Assembly (NCBI GenBank): GCA_027058255.1
Contig: JALUTE010000080.1
Location: 1-39,441, forward strand
Reading direction: 5' to 3'
DNA length: 39,441 nt
Origin: Methyloligella sp.
GTDB taxonomy: Bacteria > Pseudomonadota > Alphaproteobacteria > Rhizobiales > JALUTE01
Below are positions 1 to 9,028 of the stretch, one piece after another. The translations under genes and the position numbers were made by a program. Positions within the stretch are counted from its first letter, which is position 1. Each line of letters starts with the position of its first letter. Below the pieces are notes generated by a model. It ran no database searches. It had not been told where the DNA came from and saw nothing but the letters and a program-made list of their open reading frames with translations.

Positions 1-1071
1 GCGCTGATAGCGGTCGAAGATGATGAGGTCGAAATCGTTGATCTTTTCCGAGAACAGCTCGCGGGTCGGAAAGGCGATCAGCGAGAGCTGGTGAATGGGC
101 GTGCCGTCCTGCTTCTCCGGCGGGCGCAGAATGGTGAAATGCACCAGATCCACGGCGGCGTCGGACTTGAGCAGGTTGCGCCAGGTGCGCTCTCCGGCAT
201 GCGGCTCGCCCGAGACGAGAAGCACACGCAGATTCTCGCGCACGCCCTCCGCCTGGAGGACGACCCGGTTGTTCAACGTCGTGAGCTCGCCGGGCTCCGC
301 CTCGAGCGCGATCTCGACAATGTTGGGGCCGGCATGGGGAAAGGGGAAGGGGATGCGCACCTCGCGCCCGATGGGGGCGCGCACGAGCTCCTCGGCCTTG
401 CCCTCGCGGCGCACGCGCAGGAGCGCCACGCCGCCTGGCTTCTTGCGCCCATCCTCCATCACCTTGAGCGTGATGGCGAGCGTCGCGCCGACAATGCCAT
501 AGCGCGGCGCCTTCAGAACCTGGATCCGGCGGTCGAACTCGCCCTTGCGGCCCGTGAGCAGCGCATGCACCGGCGCATCGAAGCCGAGGCTCTTGGCGGA
601 TTTCGGCACGTCATGGATCTGCCCGTCGGTGATCAGGATCACGCCCGCCAGCCGGTCGGCCGGAATATTGGCAAGGCCCCGATTGAGATCGGCGAACAGA
701 TAGGTGCCCGACTTGCCGCCGCTTTGCGCGCTGGCGGATGTCAGCCAGCGCACCTGAAGGCCCGGAATGCGGGCGAGCCGGGCCTCGAGCGTGGCACGGA
801 TGGCCTTGGCGCGGGCCGCGCGTCCGTCGATGCCCTGACTGGCGCTTGCGTCCATCACCACGAGCACGATATTGGCGAGCGGGTCGCGCTCCTCCTGGCG
901 GAAGGTCGGATTGGCGATGGCCGCGAGCAGAGCCGCCAGGGACAGGGCGCGAAGCAGGCCGCCGCGGCTGCGGCGCAACAGAAGGATGACGGCGAGAACG
1001 AGCGCCACCGCCGCCGCACTCCACAGGACCGTCTCGGGCACGAGCGGCGAGAACGCGATGGTCCAGCTCAT
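1..1071 (-). CDS. Large membrane protein with degenerate VWA-like fold, 3' end cut by window
   Basis: The frame opens with ATG at 1071 (MSWTIAFSPLVPE) and runs off the left edge after 357 codons with no stop. Two hydrophobic segments lie in the first 50 residues (about 14-32 and 40-52). A VWA-like region follows with the MIDAS-like sequence DASAS and the strand ILITDGQIHD. Further on is an alpha/beta segment ending in FDLIIFDRYQR, of the kind seen in class I glutamine-amidotransferase-like domains of such proteins. It starts 31 bases after the DUF4159 gene stop and completes the MoxR/DUF58/DUF4159 operon. The family is conserved next to DUF4159 genes in Alphaproteobacteria, but its function is unknown. 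A role in envelope or complex maturation with MoxR is inference only. Confidence 0.8.
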   Translation of the reverse strand, partial: MSWTIAFSPLVPETVLWSAAAVALVLAVILLLRRSRGGLLRALSLAALLAAIANPTFRQEERDPLANIVLVVMDASASQGIDGRAARAKAIRATLEARLARIPGLQVRWLTSASAQSGGKSGTYLFADLNRGLANIPADRLAGVILITDGQIHDVPKSAKSLGFDAPVHALLTGRKGEFDRRIQVLKAPRYGIVGATLAITLKVMEDGRKKPGGVALLRVRREGKAEELVRAPIGREVRIPFPFPHAGPNIVEIALEAEPGELTTLNNRVVLQAEGVRENLRVLLVSGEPHAGERTWRNLLKSDAAVDLVHFTILRPPEKQDGTPIHQLSLIAFPTRELFSEKINDFDLIIFDRYQR

Positions 1072-1102
1072 GTCCGCTCACCCATGCTCTGCGGCTCCGT
1101 CC

Positions 1103-4039
1103 TCATTGCCCCAGCCGCTCCAGCAGCGCCGGCACATGGACCTGATCCGCCTTGTAATTGCCGGTGAGCGCATACATCACGATATTGACCCCCGTCCGGT
1201 AGGCGAGCTCGCGCTGCCCCTCGCCGCCCGGCACGACCGGATAGAGCGGGCGATTGCTCTCGTCCACGGCCCAGGCGGCGGCGAAATCATTGGCGGTGAT
1301 CAGGATCGAGCTCACCCCGTCCGAGCGCCGGGCGCGCCGCACGCTCTCGCTTTCCGGCCCGCCCGAGGGCTGGGCCTCCACCCAGAGCGCGCCGCCGTCC
1401 CACCGGCCGGGAAAGGCATCGAGAAGGTAGAAGGATTTGGTGAGCACATGGCCCTCCGGCACGGGCTCGAGGCGCGGAATGTCGAGCTTGCCGATGAGGC
1501 GCTGCAAAGCCTCGCGCCCGGGGCCCGCGAGGCCCAGAGAGGACGGGAGGGCGCGGGCCGCGTCCTGGGTGTCGAAGATGATCATGCCGCCCTGCTTCAT
1601 ATAGGCGTCGATGCGGGCGAGGGTGCGCTCGTCGAGAGGGCGGGCGTCGGGGCGCACCGGCCAGTAGAGCAGGGGGAAGAAGGCGAGCTCGTCCCGCGTG
1701 ACATCAACACCCATGGGATCGGCCGGCTCGACGGCGGTCCGCGCCGTGAGCACCGCGTTGAGTCCCTGCAGGCCGAGCCGGCTTTTCGCATCCGTGGCGG
1801 GATCGCCCGTGAGCACATAGGCGAAACGGGTCTTCAGCGCCGCCTTGAGGGCGAAGGCCGTGTCCACCTGCGTGCGTGCGCGCTCTCCCGCGCGCGCAGG
1901 CGTCGGGCCGAATGCGAGCGTCAGCGCCAGCGCCAGTGTCGCCGCACCGAGGCCGAGCCCGATCGCCAGCATGGCGGCACGGGAGCGTGTGGTGCGCAGC
2001 CGGCGGCCACCCGTCGCCCGGCCGAGGCCATGGAGCGCGCCCTGGAGCGCGAGCACGGCGAGGATGTCGACAAAGAGCAGGCCGAGCGCGCCCATGAGGA
2101 GTGCGGGCTTGAGCGGCTGCATCTTCTCCGTGTGGTAGGTGGTCTTGCGCATGGCGGCGGGCAGCGCGCCCAGGGCCTGCAGCCGGGTCTTGGGGCCGAT
2201 GAGGTTGAGGGCGCGGGCGCGTCCGGGCGGGCCGTAGAAGCCGGGCGGCCGGGTCGGCCCCGGGCGCACGCGGTCGAGCTCCGCGGCCGGGATGGCCTGA
2301 GCCGTGACCGGCGGGTCCGTGAGGCGGCCGAAACCGTCGAGGCTTGCAAGCGGCGCAAGCACGGGCCCGCCCGTCTCCACCTCGTCCTCCTCGACGCCGG
2401 ATGCATCGACTGCCTTGGCGCCTGCGCCCGCGGTCTTGGGCGCTCCGGCGCTGACATTGGAGAGGGCCACGATCCGCCGCAGCATGTCCACGAACAGGCC
2501 CGAGAGCGGCAGGTTGGACCAGTCGGAATTGGCGGTGACGTGAAAGAGCACCAGCCAGCCGTCGCCGCGCCGCGCCGCCGTGACCAGCGGGGTGCCGTCT
2601 GCAAGCCGCGCCCAGACCTCGCTCTCGGGCCTGAGCCGCGCGAGATCGGCGAGCACCTGCCGGCGCACGCTCACATCCTTCGGTATCTCCAGCCCTGCGA
2701 AGGGGCTCTTCTCGTCGAAGGCGCCGAGGGGCTGCGGGCTCGCCCAGGAGAAGGCGCCGCCGAGCGTCCTGCTGCCATAGCGCAGCGGCACGGGCAGAAG
2801 ATCGTCGCCACCCTTCTCGAGCCTCGGGCCCGCAAAGCGCAGCAGAAGGCCCCCCTTCTTGACCCAGGCCTCGACCCGCTCACGCGAGCGGCCCACGAGC
2901 TTGCCGATATCCGCCAAAACCAGAACCGATACCGTGTGCCCGGAGCCGAGAAGGCTCTCCACCGCGAAGGCGACATTGCTCTGGCGCACGGCGCGCAGTT
3001 CCGCATAGGGGGCGAGGGCGCGCTCGATATAGTAGAGGGGCGCGAGCAGGGGCTGCGATTGCTCCGAGGCCGTGCCGGAGACGAGTCCCACCCGCTGCCA
3101 GCGTGCACGGGCATCCAGAAGATGCACGGCGCCGGCCGAACGCTCGCCGGCGATCTCGATCCGGGCGACCTGATTGCTGAGCTCCAGCGGCATGTCGAAG
3201 GGCGCGGTGGCGCGCCGCTCGCCTGCGGCGAACCCGAACACGGCCTCGCCCAGCCTCTGACCCTGGCGGCTCCAGGCGAAAACCCGACCCGAGCGCAGGC
3301 CTCCGCCCGGACGGACGACCTCCGCCTCCAGCTTGCCCGAGCGCCGGGCGGTGAGGCGCAGGCCGAGCGGCTCCTCGCCGGCCCCGCCCGTCACCACCGT
3401 GATGTCCGAGGCGAGCCTGGAAAGGGCGTCGGCGAACTTGGCGGCCTTGCCATGGTCGAGCCCGTCGCTCAGCCAGACGATGCTCGTCCCGTCCGCGTCT
3501 TCGAGCACGCGGGCCACACCGCCGAGCGCCGCGGTGCGATCGGGCGCGAAGGGGCGCGGCTCGAGGGCGTCGAGGATCTCGCGCGCCCTGGTCGGTGTGC
3601 GCAGGGTGGGAGCCGTCGCCTTGGGGGCAGGCGCCGTGGGCACCAGAAGAACCGGCCGGTGCTGCGCCTCGGCCTGACGGATGAGGGCACCGGCCATGGC
3701 GCGACGCGCCGTCCAGCCCGGCGCCGCGGACCAGCCATTGTCGATGATGATCACCACCGGCCCGGCGCCGCGGAGCCAGTTGCGCTCGGGATTGAGCACC
3801 GGCTCTGCGAGTGCGAGGATGAGCAGGGTGGCCGCAGCCATGCGCAGGGCGGTGAGCCACCAGGGGCTGCGCGCCGGCGTCTGCTCGCGGGTCTCCAACC
3901 CTTCGAGGAGCCGCGTCGGCGGAAAGGTGATCCGCTGCGGGCGCGGCGGCGTGGTGCGCAGCAGCCACCAGATGGCCGGAAGGCTGGCGAGCCCCAGGAG
4001 CAGCCAGGGGTTGAGGAAGCCGAGCGCGCCCAGCGTCAT
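1103..4039 (-). CDS. BatA/DUF4159 domain membrane protein
   Basis: This is a 978-residue protein. The N-terminus (ALGFLNPWLLLGLASLPAIW) is the BatA/aerotolerance-type membrane anchor. It is followed by a degenerate VWA-like segment (VVIIIDNGWSAAPGW), a long central region, further hydrophobic stretches near residues 690-760, and a C-terminal DUF4159 domain (TRFAYVLTGD, LLYWPVRPD, MIIFDTQDA). The ATG at 4039 overlaps the DUF58 stop as ATGA, which fixes the start; an in-frame opening up to 4216 belongs to the neighbour's antisense. Such proteins occur in operons with MoxR AAA+ ATPases and DUF58 proteins. That association is established; a chaperone-like role at the membrane is inferred. Confidence 0.88.
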   Translation of the reverse strand: MTLGALGFLNPWLLLGLASLPAIWWLLRTTPPRPQRITFPPTRLLEGLETREQTPARSPWWLTALRMAAATLLILALAEPVLNPERNWLRGAGPVVIIIDNGWSAAPGWTARRAMAGALIRQAEAQHRPVLLVPTAPAPKATAPTLRTPTRAREILDALEPRPFAPDRTAALGGVARVLEDADGTSIVWLSDGLDHGKAAKFADALSRLASDITVVTGGAGEEPLGLRLTARRSGKLEAEVVRPGGGLRSGRVFAWSRQGQRLGEAVFGFAAGERRATAPFDMPLELSNQVARIEIAGERSAGAVHLLDARARWQRVGLVSGTASEQSQPLLAPLYYIERALAPYAELRAVRQSNVAFAVESLLGSGHTVSVLVLADIGKLVGRSRERVEAWVKKGGLLLRFAGPRLEKGGDDLLPVPLRYGSRTLGGAFSWASPQPLGAFDEKSPFAGLEIPKDVSVRRQVLADLARLRPESEVWARLADGTPLVTAARRGDGWLVLFHVTANSDWSNLPLSGLFVDMLRRIVALSNVSAGAPKTAGAGAKAVDASGVEEDEVETGGPVLAPLASLDGFGRLTDPPVTAQAIPAAELDRVRPGPTRPPGFYGPPGRARALNLIGPKTRLQALGALPAAMRKTTYHTEKMQPLKPALLMGALGLLFVDILAVLALQGALHGLGRATGGRRLRTTRSRAAMLAIGLGLGAATLALALTLAFGPTPARAGERARTQVDTAFALKAALKTRFAYVLTGDPATDAKSRLGLQGLNAVLTARTAVEPADPMGVDVTRDELAFFPLLYWPVRPDARPLDERTLARIDAYMKQGGMIIFDTQDAARALPSSLGLAGPGREALQRLIGKLDIPRLEPVPEGHVLTKSFYLLDAFPGRWDGGALWVEAQPSGGPESESVRRARRSDGVSSILITANDFAAAWAVDESNRPLYPVVPGGEGQRELAYRTGVNIVMYALTGNYKADQVHVPALLERLGQ

Positions 4040-5040
4040 GGCGCCTCTCCCCTCTCTGGTTGACCCCTCTCCGATGGGCTCTGCAATTCGCGCTCGCCCT
4101 CTTTCTGGCGCGGGTGCGCAAAGCGCCAGTCGTCCAGAAGACCGGAAAGGCGTGTGTGCAGCGCCAGCAGGGCCTCCTCGGCGGGCCGGTCGGTGTGATG
4201 GACGAGGAAGGACCATTCGAGACGGCGGCAGCGATCGGCGAGCGCGCGCCGATGCGCCTCGAGCCGGCGCCGATAGGCTCCGCGCAGGCTCTCGACCCGG
4301 TTGGCGAGCATGCGCTCGCGGCCCTCGGGCGAGAGGAACTCGGCCCGCCCCTCATAGGGCAGCGTCTCCTCCGCCGGGTCCAGAATCTGCACGAGATGGC
4401 CGCGCACGCCTTGGGCCGCGATGGCCTCGATGCGCGCACCCATGGCCTCGATGGGCTCGAGGAAGTCGGAGAAGAGCACGCATTCGGAGTAGCGTGAGAG
4501 CACGGCCCTGGGCGGCAGGCTCTGGGCCGGCGCGGCCGCACCATGATGCTCCACCATCGCCTGGGCGAGGCGCTGGATCGCCTTGCGATGGCCGGTCGGC
4601 GGCATGAGGCCGAGAAGGCCGATGCGCTCGCCGCCGCGCACCAGGAGCTCACCGAGGGCGAACATGAGAACGAGCGCCCGGGTGCGCTTGGGGACCGGCG
4701 CGAGCCGGCTCTGGAAGTCCATGGAGGTGGAGAGGTCCGGCCAGAGCCAGACCGTGTGCGCCGCCTCCCATTCGCGCTCGCGCACGAAGAGATGGTCCGA
4801 GCCCGCCGAGCGGCGCCAGTCCACCTGGGAGGCGGTATCGGAATCCTGGAAATGACGGAACTGCCAGAAGGTCTCGCCGGGGCCGGCGCGCCGGCGCCCA
4901 TGGATGCCATGCGCGACGGTGGCTGCCACCCGCCGCGCCTCGACGAGAAGCTCGGGCAGCGCGCTCGCCAGGGCATGCGCCTCGTTCTCGAGACGAAGCA
5001 CATGGCTCTCGGCGGATGTTGCGAGGCGCGGTCCGGCCAC
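4036..5040 (-). CDS. DUF58 domain protein
   Basis: The 334-residue protein carries the DUF58 signature as a variant: RHFQDSDTASQVDWRRSA around residues 61-78, where most members have R-x-Y-x-x-G-D followed by I-D-W. A VWA-like core follows (WLWPDLSTSMDF, then VLFSDFLEP). There is no clear membrane segment, so this copy is probably cytoplasmic or peripheral. It starts nine bases after the moxR stop and overlaps the next gene by ATGA, which indicates translational coupling. DUF58 proteins are regular partners of MoxR ATPases; the substrate of this pair is unknown. Confidence 0.88.
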   Translation of the reverse strand: MAGPRLATSAESHVLRLENEAHALASALPELLVEARRVAATVAHGIHGRRRAGPGETFWQFRHFQDSDTASQVDWRRSAGSDHLFVREREWEAAHTVWLWPDLSTSMDFQSRLAPVPKRTRALVLMFALGELLVRGGERIGLLGLMPPTGHRKAIQRLAQAMVEHHGAAAPAQSLPPRAVLSRYSECVLFSDFLEPIEAMGARIEAIAAQGVRGHLVQILDPAEETLPYEGRAEFLSPEGRERMLANRVESLRGAYRRRLEAHRRALADRCRRLEWSFLVHHTDRPAEEALLALHTRLSGLLDDWRFAHPRQKEGERELQSPSERGQPERGEAP

Positions 5041-5049
5041 GGTCTCGTC

Positions 5050-6048
5050 TCACTCCAAGGGCGATGTGAGCCGGGCGATCACATCGGATATGCGGGTGCC
5101 TTCGGCACGGGCGGCGAAGCTCAGCGCCATGCGGTGCTTGAGCACCGGCTCGGCGAGCGCGATCACATCGTCCACCGAGGGGGCGAGGCGGCCGTCGATG
5201 AGGGCGCGGGCGCGCACCGCCAGCATCAGGGCCTGGCTCGCGCGCGGCCCAGGCCCCCAGGCGATGTCGTGGTCCGTGGCCTCGCCCGCGCCGGTGCCGG
5301 GCCGGGCCGAGCGCACCAGCTTCAAGATGGCATCCACCACCTGCTCGCCGACCGGGATACGGCGCACCAGCCTTTGGGTCGCCATCAGGTCCTGGGCCGT
5401 GAAGACGGGCGAGAGGCGATGCTCCTCCAGCCCCGTGGTCGCGAACAGCATGCGCCGCTCGGCCACCTCGTCCGGATAGGTGATGTCGATCTGCAGAAGG
5501 AAGCGGTCGAGCTGCGCCTCGGGCAGGGGATAGGTGCCTTCCTGCTCGAGCGGATTCTGGGTGGCGAAGACGTGGAAGGGGGTCGGCACGTCGTGCCGGG
5601 TCCCCGCCACGGTCACATGGTGCTCCTGCATGGCCTGCAAGAGCGCCGACTGGGTCTTCGGGCTCGCCCTGTTGATCTCGTCCGCCATCAGGAACTGGGT
5701 GAAGACCGGCCCCTTGATGAAGCGGAAGGACCGCTTGCCGCCGGGGCCCTCCTCCAGCACCTCGGAGCCGATGATGTCCGCCGGCATGAGGTCGGGGGTG
5801 AACTGGATGCGCTTGGCATCGAGGCCGAGAAGCGTGCCCAGCGTCTCCACCAGGCGGGTCTTGGCGAGGCCCGGAACGCCGATGAGCAGCGCATGGCCGC
5901 CCGAGAGCAGGGTGATGAGGGTGTTCTCGATCACGCGCTCCTGGCCGAAGATCACGTCCCTGGTGGCCTCGCGCACGCGGGCCATCTTCTGCGCCGCATC
6001 CTCGATGCGCGCGACGATGTCGTCGTCCGTCTCTGTCAATGTGGTCAT
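5050..6048 (-). CDS. MoxR-family AAA+ ATPase
   Basis: The 332-residue ATPase has Walker A GVPGLAKT, Walker B FLMADEINRA, and the MoxR-typical FATQNPLEQEGTYPLPEAQ (sensor 1 region) and LDRFLLQ. ATG 6048 (MTTLTETDDD) is chosen because the family begins about there; the open frame extends to 6177 but upstream residues do not look like protein. MoxR ATPases act as chaperones in maturation of enzyme complexes or in stress responses, usually with VWA/DUF58 partners, and here the partners follow directly. A TATATT hexamer on the minus strand at 6055-6060 would place the transcription start almost on the ATG, so the message may be leaderless or nearly so. Confidence 0.93.
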   Translation of the reverse strand: MTTLTETDDDIVARIEDAAQKMARVREATRDVIFGQERVIENTLITLLSGGHALLIGVPGLAKTRLVETLGTLLGLDAKRIQFTPDLMPADIIGSEVLEEGPGGKRSFRFIKGPVFTQFLMADEINRASPKTQSALLQAMQEHHVTVAGTRHDVPTPFHVFATQNPLEQEGTYPLPEAQLDRFLLQIDITYPDEVAERRMLFATTGLEEHRLSPVFTAQDLMATQRLVRRIPVGEQVVDAILKLVRSARPGTGAGEATDHDIAWGPGPRASQALMLAVRARALIDGRLAPSVDDVIALAEPVLKHRMALSFAARAEGTRISDVIARLTSPLE

Positions 6049-6206
6049 GGGTCGAATATAGAGCCCCTTTGGGTTGAGCGAAACAGTCTCGCGCGCAATT
6101 GGGTCACAATCGTGTTTGAGCGTTACCGCCTGCCACGCTTGCCTGCGCGGGGGTGCTGGAGCACTCAGCCATTGCATTCGGGGGCGTTCGGAGAGATACC
6201 GGAGCC

Positions 6207-6923
6207 ATGCAGGATGCGAAGGCGCGCAAGATGACGATGATGGATGCCGGCGCGCTGCGGCGCCGGGCGTCCCGCGTGCTCGCGCCCTGCCCGTCCTCGC
6301 GGGTTTTCGATCCGAACGCCGAGCCGGCGCGGGGAGACCATGATCTCAACCCCGGAAGCGACATGCTCGCGCTGGCAGGCGATGCGCCGCGCCCTGCGGC
6401 CGTGCTCGTGCCGATCATCGCCCGCGAGGCGCAGGAGGGGACCCGCGACGCGTGTGAGGGGCATGGCCGCGGGCTCACCGTGCTGTTCACCCTGCGCACG
6501 CAGCATCTTGCAGCCCATGCGGGACAGATCGCCTTTCCGGGTGGTAAGGTCGAGCCGGGCGATGCCTCGCCCCTCGAGGCGGCCCTGCGCGAGGCCAGGG
6601 AGGAGGTGGGCCTCGCACCCGAGCGGGTGGAGATCCTCGGCTATCTCGACTGCTATCAGACGGCGACCGGCTTTCGCATCGTGCCCGTGGTCGGGCTGAT
6701 TGCGCCGCCCCTTGCTCTCACGCTGGATGAGCGCGAGGTGGCGGAGGTCTTCGAGGTGCCGCTTGCCCATTTTCTCGATCCCCGCAACCACCGAAGGCAT
6801 GCGGTCCATTGGAAGGGCGCGCTCCGGCGCTATTACGCCATGCCCTATGGCGATCGCTACATCTGGGGGGCGACCGCCGGCATGCTCAGAAACCTCTATG
6901 AAAGGCTCGTCGCATCATGTTGA
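6207..6923 (+). CDS. CoA pyrophosphatase-type NUDIX hydrolase
   Basis: The 238-residue protein has the UPF0035/CoA-specific motif LAAHAGQIAFPGGK just before the NUDIX box, which reads ALREAREEVGL. An Asp replaces the first NUDIX glutamate, as is usual in the CoA-cleaving group. Members hydrolyse CoA or acyl-CoA to phosphopantetheine and 3',5'-ADP in a Mg or Mn dependent reaction. ATG 6207 is chosen because GGAG lies four to six bases before it; an ATG at 6153 is in frame but has no such site. The stop overlaps the DUF6111 start, and cca follows. This CoA pyrophosphatase-DUF6111-cca order is familiar in Hyphomicrobiales. Confidence 0.9.
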   Translation: MQDAKARKMTMMDAGALRRRASRVLAPCPSSRVFDPNAEPARGDHDLNPGSDMLALAGDAPRPAAVLVPIIAREAQEGTRDACEGHGRGLTVLFTLRTQHLAAHAGQIAFPGGKVEPGDASPLEAALREAREEVGLAPERVEILGYLDCYQTATGFRIVPVVGLIAPPLALTLDEREVAEVFEVPLAHFLDPRNHRRHAVHWKGALRRYYAMPYGDRYIWGATAGMLRNLYERLVASC

Positions 6924-7198
6924 GGATCGCCCTCATCGACCTTCTGCTCTTCCTTCTGCCGTTCGTTCTCTACGCGGCCTGGGTGTGGCTGTCGCGGCGT
7001 GGCTCGGGCCGAAGGGGCGGCATTTTCGACGACGCGCCCATCCATTGGCTTCTGATCGCGGGCGCGCTTCTCGTCATCGGCGCCCTCGCCTATTTCATCT
7101 CCTTCTCCGGCGCGCCGCCGGGCGGGGTGTACGAGCCGCCGAAATTCGAAGGTGGCAAGATCAAGCCCGGCCATATCGAGCCCGGGAAGACCGGTTAG
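6917..7198 (+). CDS. DUF6111 family small membrane protein
   Basis: The 93-residue protein has two predicted membrane helices: LLLFLLPFVLYAAWVWL near the N-terminus and LLIAGALLVIGALAYFI in the middle. The soluble tail (GGVYEPPKFEGGKIKPGHIE) is rich in Pro, Gly and Lys. It begins inside the end of the NUDIX gene with a seven-base overlap and ends ten bases before cca, so the three are probably cotranslated. The family assignment rests on size, topology and position between a CoA pyrophosphatase and cca. No molecular function is known for this family. Confidence 0.8.
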   Translation: MLRIALIDLLLFLLPFVLYAAWVWLSRRGSGRRGGIFDDAPIHWLLIAGALLVIGALAYFISFSGAPPGGVYEPPKFEGGKIKPGHIEPGKTG

Positions 7199-7208
7199 CG
7201 GGGGCACC

Positions 7209-8534
7209 ATGGCAACCGCGCGCGATTCCGAGAAGGCGGCGTCCGGCGCGCCCCCCCGCATCGGGCCCGAGGCCGAATGGCTGCATCGGCGCGAGACGCA
7301 GGCGGTGTTCGCGGCGCTTCGGATGGGCGGCTTCGAGGCGCGCGCAGTGGGCGGTGCCGTGCGCAACGCCCTTCTGGGCCGTCCCGTGACCGATGTGGAC
7401 ATCGCCACCACGGCCACGCCCGACGCGGTGATGGCCCTGGCCGAGCAGGCGGGACTCAAGGCCGTGCCGACGGGGCTCGATCACGGCACGGTCACGGTCG
7501 TTGCCGATCACACCGCTTATGAGGTCACCACACTGCGCCGGGATGTGGAGACCTTCGGGCGCCATGCCCGCGTCGCCTTCACGACCGACTGGGTGGCCGA
7601 TGCCGAGCGGCGCGACTTCACCATGAACGCGCTCTATTGCGATGCGGATGGCACGCTGTTCGATCCCCTCGGCGGCTATGGCGACCTGATGGCGGGGCGC
7701 GTGCGCTTCATCGGCGATGCGGCCATGCGCATTCGCGAGGACTATCTGCGGATCCTGCGCTTCTTTCGCCTGCATGGCGAATATGGGCGCGGCGCACCCG
7801 ACGCGGAGGGGCTCGCGGCCTGCGTGCGCGAGCGGGCTGGCCTTGCGGGCCTGTCGCGCGAGCGGGTGGGGGCGGAGATCAAGCGCCTCATGCTGGCGCG
7901 CGGCGCGGACGGGGCGGTGCGGGCCATGTTCGAGCACGGCCTTCTGGTTCTCGTCCTCGCAAGCGCGGTGCGCGTGAGCGTCTTTGCCCGCCTCACCGCG
8001 ATCGAGGCGGCGCTTGCCCGCCCGCCCGATGCCATGCTGCGCCTTGGCGCGCTGGCCGTGCATGTGCGCGAGGATGGCGGCCGCCTCGCCCGCCGCCTCA
8101 GGCTCTCGCGCCGAGAGCGGGGCCGGCTGGAGATGCTGGGCGAGGCCCGCCCAAGGCTTGGGGCGCACATGCCGGAGCAGGCGGCGCGGGCCGCGCTCTA
8201 TCACCTGGGCCGGGAGAGCTTCGAGGCACGGGTGCTGCTCGCCTGGGCGCGGTCCGGGGCGGGCGCGCAGGATACGGCATGGCGCAGCCTGCTGGGGCTG
8301 CCCGCGCGCTGGCAGGCGCCCGCCTTTCCCGTCACCGGCGGCGATCTCGTGGCGCTCGGCGCCTCGCCCGGCCCGGCCATTGGCGAGGTCATGCGCCGGC
8401 TCGAGGCCGAGTGGGTCGCCGGAGACTTCGCCGAGAGCCGGGAGGGGCTGCTCGCGCGGGCCAGGGCGTCGATTGAGGCGGCCCGCGAGCAAGACGGCGA
8501 GAACGGGGCGCGCGCGGGAGGCGAGCTGAAATGA
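7209..8534 (+). CDS. cca: CCA tRNA nucleotidyltransferase
   Basis: The 441-residue enzyme adds or repairs the 3'-CCA end of tRNAs from CTP and ATP. The class II nucleotidyltransferase head is clear: GGAVRNALLG, then the metal-binding DVDIA (D-x-D), the RRD motif RRDFTMNAL, and the EDYLRILRFFRLH segment of the neck domain. ATG 7209 is preceded by a GGGGG stretch at good spacing. An in-frame ATG at 7152 lies inside the DUF6111 gene and is less likely. The C-terminal half is Arg-rich and ends in a Glu-rich tail. It converges on the small membrane protein gene at 8578 with 43 bases between stops. Confidence 0.93.
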   Translation: MATARDSEKAASGAPPRIGPEAEWLHRRETQAVFAALRMGGFEARAVGGAVRNALLGRPVTDVDIATTATPDAVMALAEQAGLKAVPTGLDHGTVTVVADHTAYEVTTLRRDVETFGRHARVAFTTDWVADAERRDFTMNALYCDADGTLFDPLGGYGDLMAGRVRFIGDAAMRIREDYLRILRFFRLHGEYGRGAPDAEGLAACVRERAGLAGLSRERVGAEIKRLMLARGADGAVRAMFEHGLLVLVLASAVRVSVFARLTAIEAALARPPDAMLRLGALAVHVREDGGRLARRLRLSRRERGRLEMLGEARPRLGAHMPEQAARAALYHLGRESFEARVLLAWARSGAGAQDTAWRSLLGLPARWQAPAFPVTGGDLVALGASPGPAIGEVMRRLEAEWVAGDFAESREGLLARARASIEAAREQDGENGARAGGELK

Positions 8535-8577
8535 TGGTCCGAGGCCGACCCGCGGGCTCGGGCACCCTTGCCGACGC

Positions 8578-8964
8578 TCAGGGCCGCATGGCACCGCCGG
8601 CATTCATGGCGTCCGCCCAGATGAGGAGGCCGAACACGAGCGTGTTCGCCACCAGCCACAGCCCGACGATCCAGTAGACGCGCTCTTGCATGCGGCGGGC
8701 CTTGGCGCCATAGGCGCCCGAGCCAATGCCACGCATCAGCCGCATTGCCATCTTGACATTTCGCAGGACGAAGGGGCCATGCGCGATGGGCGGGTTGGCC
8801 TCCTGCTCCGCCATGAGCTGGCGCCCGCCCCGGCTCTTTCGGATACTTCCATGATACCAGGCGGACAGAGCGATCAGGGGCAGGACCAGGACCGCCAGGG
8901 CGAACACGAGATAGAGCGTGCGAGCCGTCGGATCGGCGAGCCATTCGGCGACTGTCCGGGCCAT
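8578..8964 (-). CDS. Small uncharacterised membrane protein
   Basis: The 128-residue product starts MARTVAEWLADPTART and has two hydrophobic helices: YLVFALAVLVLPLIALSAWY near residues 18-37 and IVGLWLVANTLVFGLLIWA near 98-116. A charged central region separates them. A GGGGGG run lies about seven bases before the ATG. It follows rpoN by 64 bases on the same strand, where many Alphaproteobacteria carry hpf and ptsN; neither is found here. I recognise no family. A role linked to rpoN or lipopolysaccharide export is possible only by position. Confidence 0.65.
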   Translation of the reverse strand: MARTVAEWLADPTARTLYLVFALAVLVLPLIALSAWYHGSIRKSRGGRQLMAEQEANPPIAHGPFVLRNVKMAMRLMRGIGSGAYGAKARRMQERVYWIVGLWLVANTLVFGLLIWADAMNAGGAMRP

Positions 8965-9028
8965 GGCAGACCCCCCGTAGCTTTGCCCCCGCTGGCGCGG
9001 GCCATGGCGGCTCCCGATGCTCGAGCCC

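Noticed and set aside
872..4063. Plus-strand open frame of over 1000 codons
   Set aside because: It lies antisense to the DUF4159 gene, whose protein has recognisable domains; the plus-strand product is Arg/Gly/Ala-rich without any motif, as expected from mirror frames in high-GC DNA.
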